Positions 1 to 8,277 of a stretch of DNA of 64,000 bases are shown here, piece after piece (the first letter of the stretch is position 1; each line of letters starts with the position of its first letter). The stretch is taken from the NCBI GenBank assembly GCA_963835135.1, contig CAWIEF010000005.1, forward strand, positions 496,001 through 560,000. The letters run 5' to 3'. This DNA is from JAVVHH01 sp963835135. Lineage in GTDB: Bacteria; Pseudomonadota; Alphaproteobacteria; Acetobacterales; Acetobacteraceae. The notes beneath the pieces are model-generated. The model worked only from the letters and a program-made list of their open reading frames with translations, searched no databases and was not told the DNA's origin. A program made the translations under genes and the position numbers.

Positions 1-2
1 CG

Positions 3-500
3 AAAGATCTCGAGGCCGTCGAAAAAACCCTCATGGCGATCCGTCCCTATATCCGGACCTTCGCGTCCGGCGGCGCGCTCGAGATGCTCGCCAGTAACGA
101 TGTCTGCGTCGCAATGGATTACTCGGGCGACGTCGTCCAGGCCGCGGGCCGGGCTGCGGAGGCGAAGAAGGAACCGGTCGACTACGTGCTGCCGAAGCAA
201 TTCACCGAATACACGTTCGACATGCTCGCCATCCCCAAGGACGCTCCCCATCCCCAGGCGGCGATGCAGTTCATCAACTTCATCCTGCAGCCCGCCAACA
301 TGGCCGCCATCACCAACAAGGTCGGCTACCCGAACGCGGTGCCGGCGAGCATGGCCGACGTTGCGGCCGACGTGAAAAGCAACACCAACGTCTTCCCGAC
401 CCAGCCCATGCTCGCCCACGCCTTCACCGCGAGGGCGCCGTCGCCAGCCGCCGAACGCGCCCGCACCCGCATGTGGGCCCGCTTCAAAGCCGGCTCTTAA
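3..500 (+). CDS. Polyamine-type ABC transporter substrate-binding protein, C-terminal part
   Basis: The reading frame is open from the window edge (base 3) to TAA at 498-500, so the N-terminus and signal peptide lie outside. The visible 165 residues look like the C-terminal lobe of a PotD/PotF-type periplasmic binding protein: a segment VCVAMDYSGDV followed by VDYVLPKQ and then the helical stretch with HPQAAMQFINFILQP typical of this family. It would deliver spermidine/putrescine or a similar cationic solute to the ATPase and permeases encoded directly downstream. The order binding protein, ATPase, permease, permease is that of potFGHI. The exact substrate cannot be decided from this fragment. 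Confidence 0.85.
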   Translation, partial: KDLEAVEKTLMAIRPYIRTFASGGALEMLASNDVCVAMDYSGDVVQAAGRAAEAKKEPVDYVLPKQFTEYTFDMLAIPKDAPHPQAAMQFINFILQPANMAAITNKVGYPNAVPASMADVAADVKSNTNVFPTQPMLAHAFTARAPSPAAERARTRMWARFKAGS

Positions 501-510
501 ATCACTCGAC

Positions 511-1563
511 TTGGCCGAACTCTCCATTGAGCACCTGACAGTCCGCTACGGCCCGGTCACCGCGCTGGCCGGGCTCAATCTCGAGATCGCCAGCGGCGAG
601 TTGTTCGTGCTCCTCGGCGGCTCCGGTTCCGGCAAAACCACCCTGCTCCGCACGCTCGGCGGCTTCATCGACCCCGCCGAGGGCCGCATCGTCCTGGGCG
701 GACAGGACATCACCCGCCTCCCGCCGCACCGCCGCCCCGTCAACACCACCTTCCAATCCTATGCGCTGTTCCCGCACATGACCGTCGCCGGCAACGTCGC
801 CTTCGGGCTGCGCCGTCAACGCGTGCCGCAAGCCGAGATCGACACGCGGGTCACCGAACTGCTCGACCTCGTCCGCCTCCGGGAGTTTGCCGCCCGTAAG
901 CCCGATGCCCTCTCCGGCGGCCAGCGCCAACGCGTCGCGCTCGCGCGCGCCCTCGCGCCGCGCCCGAGGCTGCTGCTGCTCGACGAACCCCTGTCGGCGC
1001 TCGACCGCGGCTTGCGCGAACAGACCCGGCAGGAGCTCATCCGCATCCAGCAGCAGACCGGCACCACGTTCGTCATGGTCACCCACGATCAGGACGAAGC
1101 ACTCGCCATGGCGACCCGCATCGGCCTGCTGCATGGGGGCCGCCTCGCCCAGGTCGGCACGCCCGCCGAGCTCTATGAGCGGCCGGCGAGCCGCTACGTC
1201 GCGGGCTTCATGGGCAACGACAACGTCCTTGCCGCCCACACTCTCGACCCGGCCCACATCGAGATCGACGGCGTCGGCCCCATCCAGACCCACGCTCCGG
1301 CGCCGGATGCGCCATTCTGGGTCGCCATCCGCCCCGAACGCCTGCGCTTTGCCGATCCGTCCGCCCCGAACGCCGTTCCCGGTGTCATTCTGACCTCGGC
1401 CTATTTCGGCGACTCCGCCGACTACGCGATCCGGCTCGATGCCGGCGCGACCCTCCAGCTCGTACAGCCGCTCAGCGCCGGGTTCGGCCCCGGCCTGCTC
1501 GCACCGGGCGCCCCCATCGCCGTATCGATGCCGCCCGAAGCCCTCACCATCCTCGCCGAATGA
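511..1563 (+). CDS. potA: Polyamine-type ABC transporter ATP-binding protein
   Basis: 350 residues, the usual length for PotA/PotG. Walker A GGSGSGKTT is near residues 35-43, the signature LSGGQRQRVALARAL follows in mid-domain, and Walker B is LLLLDEP, with a switch His in VTHDQDEAL. The C-terminal part, from about residue 235, is a TOBE-like substrate-sensing domain. It energises import through the two permeases downstream. The start is TTG at 511, ten bases after the previous stop; no ATG fits the conserved N-terminus and the ribosome site is weak, so translation may depend on coupling to the binding protein gene. Substrate assignment (polyamine rather than iron or sulfate) rests on the neighbouring genes. 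Confidence 0.88.
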   Translation: MAELSIEHLTVRYGPVTALAGLNLEIASGELFVLLGGSGSGKTTLLRTLGGFIDPAEGRIVLGGQDITRLPPHRRPVNTTFQSYALFPHMTVAGNVAFGLRRQRVPQAEIDTRVTELLDLVRLREFAARKPDALSGGQRQRVALARALAPRPRLLLLDEPLSALDRGLREQTRQELIRIQQQTGTTFVMVTHDQDEALAMATRIGLLHGGRLAQVGTPAELYERPASRYVAGFMGNDNVLAAHTLDPAHIEIDGVGPIQTHAPAPDAPFWVAIRPERLRFADPSAPNAVPGVILTSAYFGDSADYAIRLDAGATLQLVQPLSAGFGPGLLAPGAPIAVSMPPEALTILAE

Positions 1564-1593
1564 CCCCGGCGCCCCCCACGAATTCCGTCCTTT

Positions 1594-1680
1594 CCCCCTC
1601 TCCCTCCAGGAGAGGTCTGGGGTGAGGGTCTTGCCTCTCGAACGATCCCTCACCCAACCGTCTCCCGAGGGGCGAGGGCT
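1594..1680. repeat. Intergenic hairpin repeat, family A copy 1
   Basis: Two imperfect inverted arms (1594-1630 and 1644-1680) with a 13-base spacer lie between the ATPase and first permease genes. The arms share the pattern CCCTCTCCC...GGAGAGG...GGGTGAGGG read on opposite strands. The same sequence type occurs at 9287-9400. In a transcript it would fold into a long stem within the operon, which could damp expression of the permeases relative to the upstream genes or act as an RNA-stability element. No protein is encoded. Confidence 0.7.
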
Positions 1681-1713
1681 TTCGTGCGCGTGCTGCACAG
1701 GCGCGAGAGCTCC

Positions 1714-2535
1714 ATGAACCGCGCCGCCGTCCTCGCGCCGTTGTGGCTGTGGCTGTCGATCTTCGTGGTCCTGCCGGTCCTGATCGTCGCCGCGCTCTCC
1801 TTCTCGACGGCCATCGAAGCCGTGCCGCCCTTTACGCCTCTCCTGCACGACCCCGACCCGGCCAACTACCAACTCCTCACCGGCGACGCCTACTACCTCG
1901 CCGCCTTCATCAAGAGCCTGCTCGTCGCCAGCGTCTCCTCGCTCTGCTGCCTGCTGATCGGCTACCCTATGGCGCTCGCCATCGCCCGCGCAGCCGAGCG
2001 CTGGCGCTCCGCGCTGCTGCTGCTCGTGATGCTTCCGTTCTGGACCGGCTTCCTGCTGCGCATCACCGCATGGATCGGCCTCCTGCGGGACGACGGCTGG
2101 ATCAACCTGGCACTGTCCTGGTTCGGCCTCGGCCCGTTCAAGCTACTGTACACCGACCTGGCGATGTATATCGGCGTCACCTACGCCTACCTCCCGTTCA
2201 TGATCCTGCCGCTCTACGCCCGCCTCTCCCGCCGCGACCCGGCGCTCGAGGAGGCCGCCGCCGATCTCGGCGCCACCCCTTGGACGACCTTTCGAACCAT
2301 CACCTGGCCGCTCTCGATCCCCGGCGTGCTCGCGGGGCTCGCCTTGGTGTTCATTCCCGCGGTGGGCGAATACGTCATCCCCGAGCTGCTCGGCGGCCCC
2401 GGCGCGCAGACCATCGGGCGCGCGCTGTGGAACGAGTTCTTCTCCAACCGCGACTGGCCAATGGCCTCCGCGCTGGCCACCGCTCTGCTGGCCATCCTGC
2501 TGATCCCGATGGTCCTGCTGCGGACCCGCGAATGA
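1714..2535 (+). CDS. potB: Polyamine-type ABC transporter permease (PotB/PotH-like)
   Basis: 273-residue inner-membrane permease with about six hydrophobic segments beginning at LAPLWLWLSIFVVLPVLIV. The cytoplasmic EAA loop that contacts the ATPase is visible as EEAAADLGATPWTTF near residue 180. I chose ATG 1714 because it places the first membrane span directly at the N-terminus; a GTG at 1684 would add ten residues overlapping the repeat. The gene ends at 2535 and overlaps the next permease by four bases (ATGA), indicating coupled translation. Together they form the heterodimeric channel of the importer. Confidence 0.87.
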   Translation: MNRAAVLAPLWLWLSIFVVLPVLIVAALSFSTAIEAVPPFTPLLHDPDPANYQLLTGDAYYLAAFIKSLLVASVSSLCCLLIGYPMALAIARAAERWRSALLLLVMLPFWTGFLLRITAWIGLLRDDGWINLALSWFGLGPFKLLYTDLAMYIGVTYAYLPFMILPLYARLSRRDPALEEAAADLGATPWTTFRTITWPLSIPGVLAGLALVFIPAVGEYVIPELLGGPGAQTIGRALWNEFFSNRDWPMASALATALLAILLIPMVLLRTRE

Positions 2536-3356
2536 GACATGGCCGCCTTCTTCCCACCGCCCTCCTCGGCGGCTACGCCTTCCTCTACGTGCCGATCGCC
2601 CTTCTGGTGGCGACAAGCTTCAACCCGTCGCGCCTGACGACGGTCATCACCGGCTTCTCACTCACCTGGTATGCCGCGCTCTGGCACGACGCCAAGCTGA
2701 TCGACGCCGCTCTCCTTTCGCTGCAGATCGCGGCCGTCTCCGCCACGGCCTCCGCCTTCCTCGGCACGCTCGCCGGCTACGCCCTGGCCCGCTTCGCCCG
2801 CTTCCGCGCCCGCGTCCTGTTCGCCAGCCTCATCTCGGCCCGCCTCGTGCTGCCCGACGTGCTCGTCGGTCTGTCCTTGCTCTTGCTCTTCGTCGAAATG
2901 GAGCAGCTGTTCGGCTGGCCCGCCGGCCGCGGCGCGCTGACCATCACGCTGGCCCATGTCTCCGTCAGCCTGTCCTACGTCGCCATCGTCGTCGAAGCCC
3001 GCCTCTCCGACGCCGGGACGGAGTTGGAAGAAGCCGCTCAGGACCTCGGCGCCACCCCGCTGGACGCCTTCTTGCGCGTCACGCTTCCCCTGCTCAGCCC
3101 GGCGCTCCTCTCCGGCTGGCTGCTCGCCTTCACCCTCAGCCTCGATGACCTCGTCGTCGCCACCTTCACCTCCGGACCCGGCGCCTCGACCCTTCCCATG
3201 GTCGTCTTCTCCGCCATGAAGCTCGGCGTCACCCCCGAGCTGAACGCCCTGGCGAGCATCATCCTGCTCATCGTCGCGGCCGCGCTGTTCACCGCCTGGG
3301 CGCTTCACGCCCGGATGACGTGGGGCGAACAAACCGCAGAGGGGGCGCAGCCATAA
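2532..3356 (+). CDS. potC: Polyamine-type ABC transporter permease (PotC/PotI-like)
   Basis: 274 residues from ATG 2532, which overlaps the stop of the first permease. The frame stays open upstream to 1743, but that part is antisense-quality low-complexity sequence and not part of the protein. Hydrophobic segments start at LLGGYAFLYVPIALLVATSF, and the EAA loop reads EEAAQDLGATPLDAF near residue 170. It is the second membrane subunit of the importer. It is the last gene of the unit before a region of clearly lower GC. Confidence 0.87.
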   Translation: MRHGRLLPTALLGGYAFLYVPIALLVATSFNPSRLTTVITGFSLTWYAALWHDAKLIDAALLSLQIAAVSATASAFLGTLAGYALARFARFRARVLFASLISARLVLPDVLVGLSLLLLFVEMEQLFGWPAGRGALTITLAHVSVSLSYVAIVVEARLSDAGTELEEAAQDLGATPLDAFLRVTLPLLSPALLSGWLLAFTLSLDDLVVATFTSGPGASTLPMVVFSAMKLGVTPELNALASIILLIVAAALFTAWALHARMTWGEQTAEGAQP

Positions 3357-3397
3357 AAGACGAAGATCCCGCTCCGGCAAAGGCCCGGAGATTGATA

Positions 3398-4147
3398 ATG
3401 AGGCGCTCCAAGCCCCGGATGCCGCCAGGAGCTCGACGGCTACTCGAATATCTCTTTGCCGGAGGTATGGTCGCCATAGCGGGCACATACATCACCTACA
3501 GCAATCACAGAGAGGACCTTGCTGCCACGACACGGAACAGCGCGGTCGCAGCCGTCAGCCAGCTCTCCGATCTCACAAGCGAGCGTCGCGAGAGAGCTGC
3601 CATGGTCATTTCGTCCATTCGTCGGGGGAGCCCCAACAAGGAGACGGAAGACCGGAAGACCGCTTACGACGACGCATATGTGAAGTGGAACAGCCTAGTT
3701 CCCGGTAAGCTACTTGAGATCCGCGCCAAGCTTAACCTTTCCTACGGATCGTATTTCCAGGATTACGTCGATGGACTTACCGACACGGAGCGATTGAGGC
3801 ACGTTACTCTAGACACTAAGGACAAGGAAACGATTTCCGTATCTCCTGGCCTGCTGAACATCATGGATCGATGCGTCACACAGGCATTTGACGCGTATCG
3901 CGCGACTGAGTTCAAAGACAATAAGCTAGCCATGTATATCGTGGATCAATGCCGATTCTACCCTTTATACAATGATCTCGTTAGCTGCGTCTCCAACATC
4001 TCTCGGGTGCTTTACGACGCCGTACTTGATCACGTCCTTACGCCCTCGGACCTCAACTCGAGCGAGACGGTCGAGAGCTGCACTCCTCCCGAGCCAGCTT
4101 TGAAGTGGAGCAAGGCCCCGCCCATGAAGGCGATCCCGCCGGGCTAA
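3398..4147 (+). CDS. Hypothetical membrane-anchored protein, low-GC orphan
   Basis: 249 residues from ATG 3398, preceded by a good GGAG ribosome site; the upstream in-frame ATG at 3320 would overlap the permease gene. A single hydrophobic segment, YLFAGGMVAIAGTYITYS, sits near residues 15-33, followed by a polar, helix-rich region with basic/acidic clusters and four spaced cysteines (in DRCV, DQCR, VSCV and ESCT). I recognise no family. Codon use is unlike the neighbours: many A/T-ending codons (CTA, ATA, TAC, ACA) in an otherwise GC-rich window. This suggests recent acquisition. Topology is probably a short cytoplasmic N-terminus with an exported C-terminal domain; function unknown. Confidence 0.75.
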   Translation: MRRSKPRMPPGARRLLEYLFAGGMVAIAGTYITYSNHREDLAATTRNSAVAAVSQLSDLTSERRERAAMVISSIRRGSPNKETEDRKTAYDDAYVKWNSLVPGKLLEIRAKLNLSYGSYFQDYVDGLTDTERLRHVTLDTKDKETISVSPGLLNIMDRCVTQAFDAYRATEFKDNKLAMYIVDQCRFYPLYNDLVSCVSNISRVLYDAVLDHVLTPSDLNSSETVESCTPPEPALKWSKAPPMKAIPPG

Positions 4148-4170
4148 CGCGTCGCCTCAAGAATCTGTCC

Positions 4171-5238
4171 TCAACCCGGATGCGGCGTGCCCTTGATGAT
4201 CGGCCGAACCACATCGCGCTCGATCGCCGCCGTCCCGGACCGACCAAGATCATCTCCCCGATCAACGAAGAAGCGTGCTGCTGCCGCGTAGCCCGCAGCG
4301 TGCAACTGGCTCAGCAACACCCACGCCGTACTACTCTTCGACACACTCCCCAGCGATGCCAGGAACTTATCGTCCCGGATCAGGTGCAGGTGGATTGGCC
4401 GGTATTTCCCCCGATACTCGATCCCCTGCGCCTGCAGGTCGCGCAGCACGCCATTGACGGCCGCAATGCCATTCATCTCCAGCACCACCGACGCGTTGAA
4501 CGTGATCTCGTTCAGCCGGTCCTGTATGGCCCGCGGGCTTTTCGGCGGCACGCCGGTGCTTCGCTCCAGCGGATTGGCCATGATCACGAACAGGTCGTCG
4601 GCGTGGTCGAGCAGCGGCTCGAGCGCCGGATTGCCGAGGTAACCGCCGTCCCAAAAGGTCTCATCGCCGATGCGCACGGCCCTGAAGTCGGCGGGCAGGC
4701 ACGCCGACGCCCGGATCGCGTCGATCGTTACATCCGGCTGGGAGAAGTTCGTCCGCTGGTTGGTGGCGACATTGGTCGCGGTCACGAACACCCGCGGCGC
4801 TGTAGCCTCGTTCAACTGGGCCAGCCGCTTCGCCGGTAGCACGTCCTGCAGCAGCGGCCCCAGCACGTCCCGGTAGAACGGATTGGTGTACGGCGACACG
4901 ATCAGCCCGAGCGCTTCGAGCGCGATCGCTCCGGGGTTCCAATCGATGTTCAACCCGAACAGCCCGGGCTCCCCGAAGAACAGCGCGTTTCCGCTCCTCG
5001 CTCCGGCCTCGGAGATCGTGCGCCACGCCTCCGCCAGCCTCGACCGCGCCAGCGCCGGGCCGCCCTCGGCCAAGCCGCAGGCCAGCACTGCCGCGTTGAT
5101 CGCGCCCGCGCTCGCCCCGCTGACCGCCGTAATCTCGAGGCGCCCGCGCTCCACCTCCTCGAGCAGCCGGTCCAGTACGCCCCACGTGAACGAGCCGTGC
5201 GAGCCGCCGCCCTGCAAACCGAGCGCGACCTTGATCAC
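4171..5238 (-). CDS. Patatin-like phospholipase family protein
   Basis: 355 residues. An oxyanion-hole motif GGGSHG is at residues 11-16, the nucleophile elbow GASAG is at 41-45 (Ser43), and the catalytic Asp is in DGGYLGN at about residue 190-195. This is the Ser-Asp dyad of bacterial patatin/RssA-type lipid acyl hydrolases. The ATG at 5238 overlaps the stop of the 6-phosphogluconolactonase gene (ATGA), so it is the last gene of the pentose phosphate operon. Why a lipid hydrolase is coupled to sugar metabolism is unclear. Substrate is unknown; membrane phospholipid or storage-granule lipid are the family possibilities. Confidence 0.88.
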   Translation of the reverse strand: MIKVALGLQGGGSHGSFTWGVLDRLLEEVERGRLEITAVSGASAGAINAAVLACGLAEGGPALARSRLAEAWRTISEAGARSGNALFFGEPGLFGLNIDWNPGAIALEALGLIVSPYTNPFYRDVLGPLLQDVLPAKRLAQLNEATAPRVFVTATNVATNQRTNFSQPDVTIDAIRASACLPADFRAVRIGDETFWDGGYLGNPALEPLLDHADDLFVIMANPLERSTGVPPKSPRAIQDRLNEITFNASVVLEMNGIAAVNGVLRDLQAQGIEYRGKYRPIHLHLIRDDKFLASLGSVSKSSTAWVLLSQLHAAGYAAAARFFVDRGDDLGRSGTAAIERDVVRPIIKGTPHPG

Positions 5239-5924
5239 TTCCCCTCGGCCGCGTCGTCCGCGAACCAGTGCAGCGCTCCGCTCGGGCGATAGTGCGAGGC
5301 CGGCAGGTCGCCCTGCCCCGATCGGACCGCCGCCAACACCTCACGCTTATCCGCGCCCGCCACGATGAATGCCGCGTGCCTGCAGCTTTCCAGCGGCGGA
5401 TACGTCAGCGTGATCCGTGTCGTCTCGCCCGCGGGCGTCACCGGCGCGCACCATGCCTCACGTTCCGTCAGCGACGGCGTATCCGGAAACAGCGAGGCGA
5501 AGTGTCCATTCGTGCCGAGCCCCAGCAGCACGATCTCGAAGAGCGGCCGCGCGAGATCGCCGTCGCCGTGGATCGCCCGGAGCGTCTGCTCGTACGCCGA
5601 CGCAGCCGCGACCGGTGTCAAACCGGTCGTCGGGATCGGATGCACGAGGTCCGCAGGCACCGGCACGTGGTCCAGCATCGCCTCCTTGGTCATCCGGTAG
5701 TTGCTGCTCGGGTCGTCCGGCGGCACGAAGCGCTCGTCGCCCCAGCACCAATGCACCCGCTCCCACGGGATCCGCCCCGCGAACTCGCGGGTCGCCAACA
5801 GCGTGTACAGCAGCTTCGGCGTCGAACCGCCCGACAGCGCGACTGCGATCTTGCCCTCGGTCGCGCCTAGCCGCTCGACCATCCACCCGGCGACGTGCCG
5901 CGCCAGCGCCTGCGGTCCATTCAT
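5235..5924 (-). CDS. pgl: 6-phosphogluconolactonase
   Basis: 229 residues, normal for the DevB/Pgl family. It hydrolyses 6-phosphoglucono-lactone, the product of Zwf, in the oxidative pentose phosphate pathway. Family signatures seen are ALSGGSTPKLLYTLL near the N-terminus, WCWGDERFVPPDDPSSN in the middle and GLGTNGHFASLFPDT later. In the last motif Asn stands where many homologues have Asp (G-x-DGH), a mild departure. It sits between a HAD phosphatase upstream (four-base overlap) and the patatin gene downstream. Confidence 0.93.
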   Translation of the reverse strand: MNGPQALARHVAGWMVERLGATEGKIAVALSGGSTPKLLYTLLATREFAGRIPWERVHWCWGDERFVPPDDPSSNYRMTKEAMLDHVPVPADLVHPIPTTGLTPVAAASAYEQTLRAIHGDGDLARPLFEIVLLGLGTNGHFASLFPDTPSLTEREAWCAPVTPAGETTRITLTYPPLESCRHAAFIVAGADKREVLAAVRSGQGDLPASHYRPSGALHWFADDAAEGK

Positions 5925-6727
5925 GACGGGGCCAGGATGAAGCGGTCGACGGCCTCAGCCCATCCGTCATGGTCGTTGTCCGCCGCCGCCGCTCTGGACG
6001 CCTTGCCTTTGACGCTCTCGCTCGCATTGCCCATCGCCACCGAGAACCCCGCCGTCGCGAACATCGGCACGTCGTTGTCCATGTCTCCGATCACGGCGAT
6101 CTCGGATACGTCGATCCCCTGCACGTCGGCCAAAAGCCGGATCGCATTTCCCTTGTTCGCGTCCTTGGCGGTCAGGTCGAGGTAATAGGTCTGCGACCGT
6201 TTCGCGTTGGCCCTGTCGCCCAGCAGCGCCTGCAACTCGGCTTCGACGTCGGCGAGGTACGGAGCATCGTCCGATACCCCCACCATCTTCAGCACCTTCG
6301 CCATATACGGCTCGAAGCTGTCGACGACCACCGGGTCGAACCGCACGGTATGCCGCTCGTGCTCGACATGCGGCCCGTCTGACGCCGCGATGAGCCACTC
6401 GTCCCCGCTGAACAGGAAGACGAACAATCCCCTGGCCATGAACAGGGCCAAAGCCGTCCGCGCCGCCGCCTCGGGCACCAAATGCTCCGACAACACCGCG
6501 CCGTCCGGGCCCAGGACCCGCCCGCCGTTGAACCCGGCAGACGGCCCCGTCAACCCGAGCGCCTGCGTGATGTACGCCATCCCGCGCGGCGGCCGCGCGC
6601 TCACGATGGAAAGCGGGATGCCAGCCGCTTGCAGCCGCTTGGCAGCTTCGACCGTGGAGGGCGCCACCGATTTGTCCGTGCGCACGATCGTGCCGTCCAC
6701 GTCCGAAACGACCAGCTTGATGCTCAC
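5921..6727 (-). CDS. Cof-type HAD-superfamily sugar phosphatase
   Basis: 268 residues from GTG 6727, which overlaps the zwf stop (GTGA). Longer reading frames upstream lie inside zwf and do not resemble the family. The nucleophile motif DVDGTI is near residues 9-14 and the metal-binding motif GDMDNDVPMF is in the C-terminal third, with the type IIB cap between them. Members remove phosphate from sugar phosphates and related small molecules. The position between zwf and pgl suggests a housekeeping role on pentose phosphate pathway intermediates or damaged metabolites, but the substrate is inference. Confidence 0.88.
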   Translation of the reverse strand: MSIKLVVSDVDGTIVRTDKSVAPSTVEAAKRLQAAGIPLSIVSARPPRGMAYITQALGLTGPSAGFNGGRVLGPDGAVLSEHLVPEAAARTALALFMARGLFVFLFSGDEWLIAASDGPHVEHERHTVRFDPVVVDSFEPYMAKVLKMVGVSDDAPYLADVEAELQALLGDRANAKRSQTYYLDLTAKDANKGNAIRLLADVQGIDVSEIAVIGDMDNDVPMFATAGFSVAMGNASESVKGKASRAAAADNDHDGWAEAVDRFILAPS

Positions 6728-8274
6728 TTGCCGCCCGTCAGCGGCACCCATTTCAGCCCATCGCGGTTCAGCAGGCGATCGGCCGCCGACGGCCCCTGCG
6801 ACCCGGCCCAATACGCCTGCACTTCGGATTCCGCCCCGTAATGCTCCCACTGGTCCAGGATCGGCTGCACCGCGGCCCAGCCCGCCTCCACCATGTCGGC
6901 GCGCTGAAACAGCGTCGCGTCGCCCATCATCACGTCATACAGCAGCGTTTCGTAGCCGGTCGAACTGGGCGTCTTGAAATAGTCGGCGTAGCGGAAATCC
7001 ATCGCCACCCCACCCAGCTGCAGCTTCGGGCCCGGCACCTTCGCGCTCAGGTTCAGCGTGATCCCTTCGCTGGGCTGGATATGCAGCATCATGATGTTCG
7101 GCGTCAGCTTGTTGACCGGCGTGTCGCGGAACATCGCGTAGGGCGCCTGTCGGAAGTGGATGGCGATCTCCGTGCGCCGGGTCGACATACGCTTGCCGGT
7201 GCGAATGTAGAACGGCACCCCCGCCCAGCGGAAATTGTCGATCTTGAGCCGCATCGCCACGTACGTCTCGGTGACGCTGTCCCGCGCCACGCCGGGCTCG
7301 ACCCGGTAGCCGCTCACATCGGTCTCCCCGACCCGGCCGGCCGCATACTGCCCCCGCACCACGTCGCGCGCCGACCGCATGCGGTCCATCGGCTTGATCG
7401 CCTGAATCACCTTGGCCTTCTCGGTCCGCACCGCTTCGGCCTCGAACGTGGTCGGCGGCTCCATCGCCACGGTCGAGAGCAGTTGGAACATGTGGTTCGG
7501 GACCATGTCCCGCAGCGCGCCGGTCAATTCGTAGAATTTGGCGCGTTCCTCAACCCCCACCGTCTCGGCGGCCGTGATCTGCACGTGCTCGATGTAGAAC
7601 CGGTTCCACAACGGCTCGAAGATGCCGTTCGAGAACCGCAGGGCCATGATGTTCTGCACCGTTTCCTTGCCCAGGAAATGGTCGATCCGGAACACCTGCG
7701 TCTCGTCCAGCCGCGCCAGGATCTGCGCGTTCAGCGCCTTGGCACTCTCCAGGTTGTGCCCGAACGGCTTCTCCACCACCACCCGGCGGAACACTCCCTC
7801 CGCCTGCGCCGTCAGCCCGCTCGCCGCAAGCTGTTCGACCACCGGCCCGAAGAACCGCGACGCCACCGCAAGATAGAAGATCGCGTTCCCAGTGACCTTC
7901 GCGCGCAACCCCTCGTAGGTCGCGGGGTCCTCGAGATCGCCGACATGGTATTCGATCCGGCTGCACACCCAATTCCACAGGTCACGGTCGAGCCCCTTGC
8001 CCTCCACGCCGCGGTTGGCCGCGAAGCTTTCCATCGCCTCGGTGACCTTGGCGCGGTAGGCCTCCGCATCCATCGGGTTACGGTCGACCGCGATAATGCC
8101 GAATGTCTCGTCGAGCAGCCCGGCCATCTGCAGGTTGTAGATGGACGGCATCAGCAGCCGCCGCGTCAGATCGCCCGCGCCGAAGATGACCAACGTGCAT
8201 GGCGGCGCCTTCGGCGCCACTTCCATGCCTTCGGTCCCGGCCAACCGATCCGGCAGCGGCATGTTGATGTCCAT
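6724..8274 (-). CDS. zwf: Glucose-6-phosphate dehydrogenase
   Basis: 516 residues. It catalyses NADP-dependent oxidation of glucose 6-phosphate to the lactone, the entry step of the oxidative pentose phosphate pathway. The nucleotide-binding loop near residue 30 reads GAGDLTRRLL (one residue shorter than the classical GASGDL form), and the active-site motif RIDHFLGKE with its catalytic His is in the middle third. The start ATG 8274 lies three bases after the gnd stop. An alternative Met four codons later is possible. Cytoplasmic, usually a dimer or tetramer. Confidence 0.95.
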   Translation of the reverse strand: MDINMPLPDRLAGTEGMEVAPKAPPCTLVIFGAGDLTRRLLMPSIYNLQMAGLLDETFGIIAVDRNPMDAEAYRAKVTEAMESFAANRGVEGKGLDRDLWNWVCSRIEYHVGDLEDPATYEGLRAKVTGNAIFYLAVASRFFGPVVEQLAASGLTAQAEGVFRRVVVEKPFGHNLESAKALNAQILARLDETQVFRIDHFLGKETVQNIMALRFSNGIFEPLWNRFYIEHVQITAAETVGVEERAKFYELTGALRDMVPNHMFQLLSTVAMEPPTTFEAEAVRTEKAKVIQAIKPMDRMRSARDVVRGQYAAGRVGETDVSGYRVEPGVARDSVTETYVAMRLKIDNFRWAGVPFYIRTGKRMSTRRTEIAIHFRQAPYAMFRDTPVNKLTPNIMMLHIQPSEGITLNLSAKVPGPKLQLGGVAMDFRYADYFKTPSSTGYETLLYDVMMGDATLFQRADMVEAGWAAVQPILDQWEHYGAESEVQAYWAGSQGPSAADRLLNRDGLKWVPLTGGK

Positions 8275-8277
8275 GTC

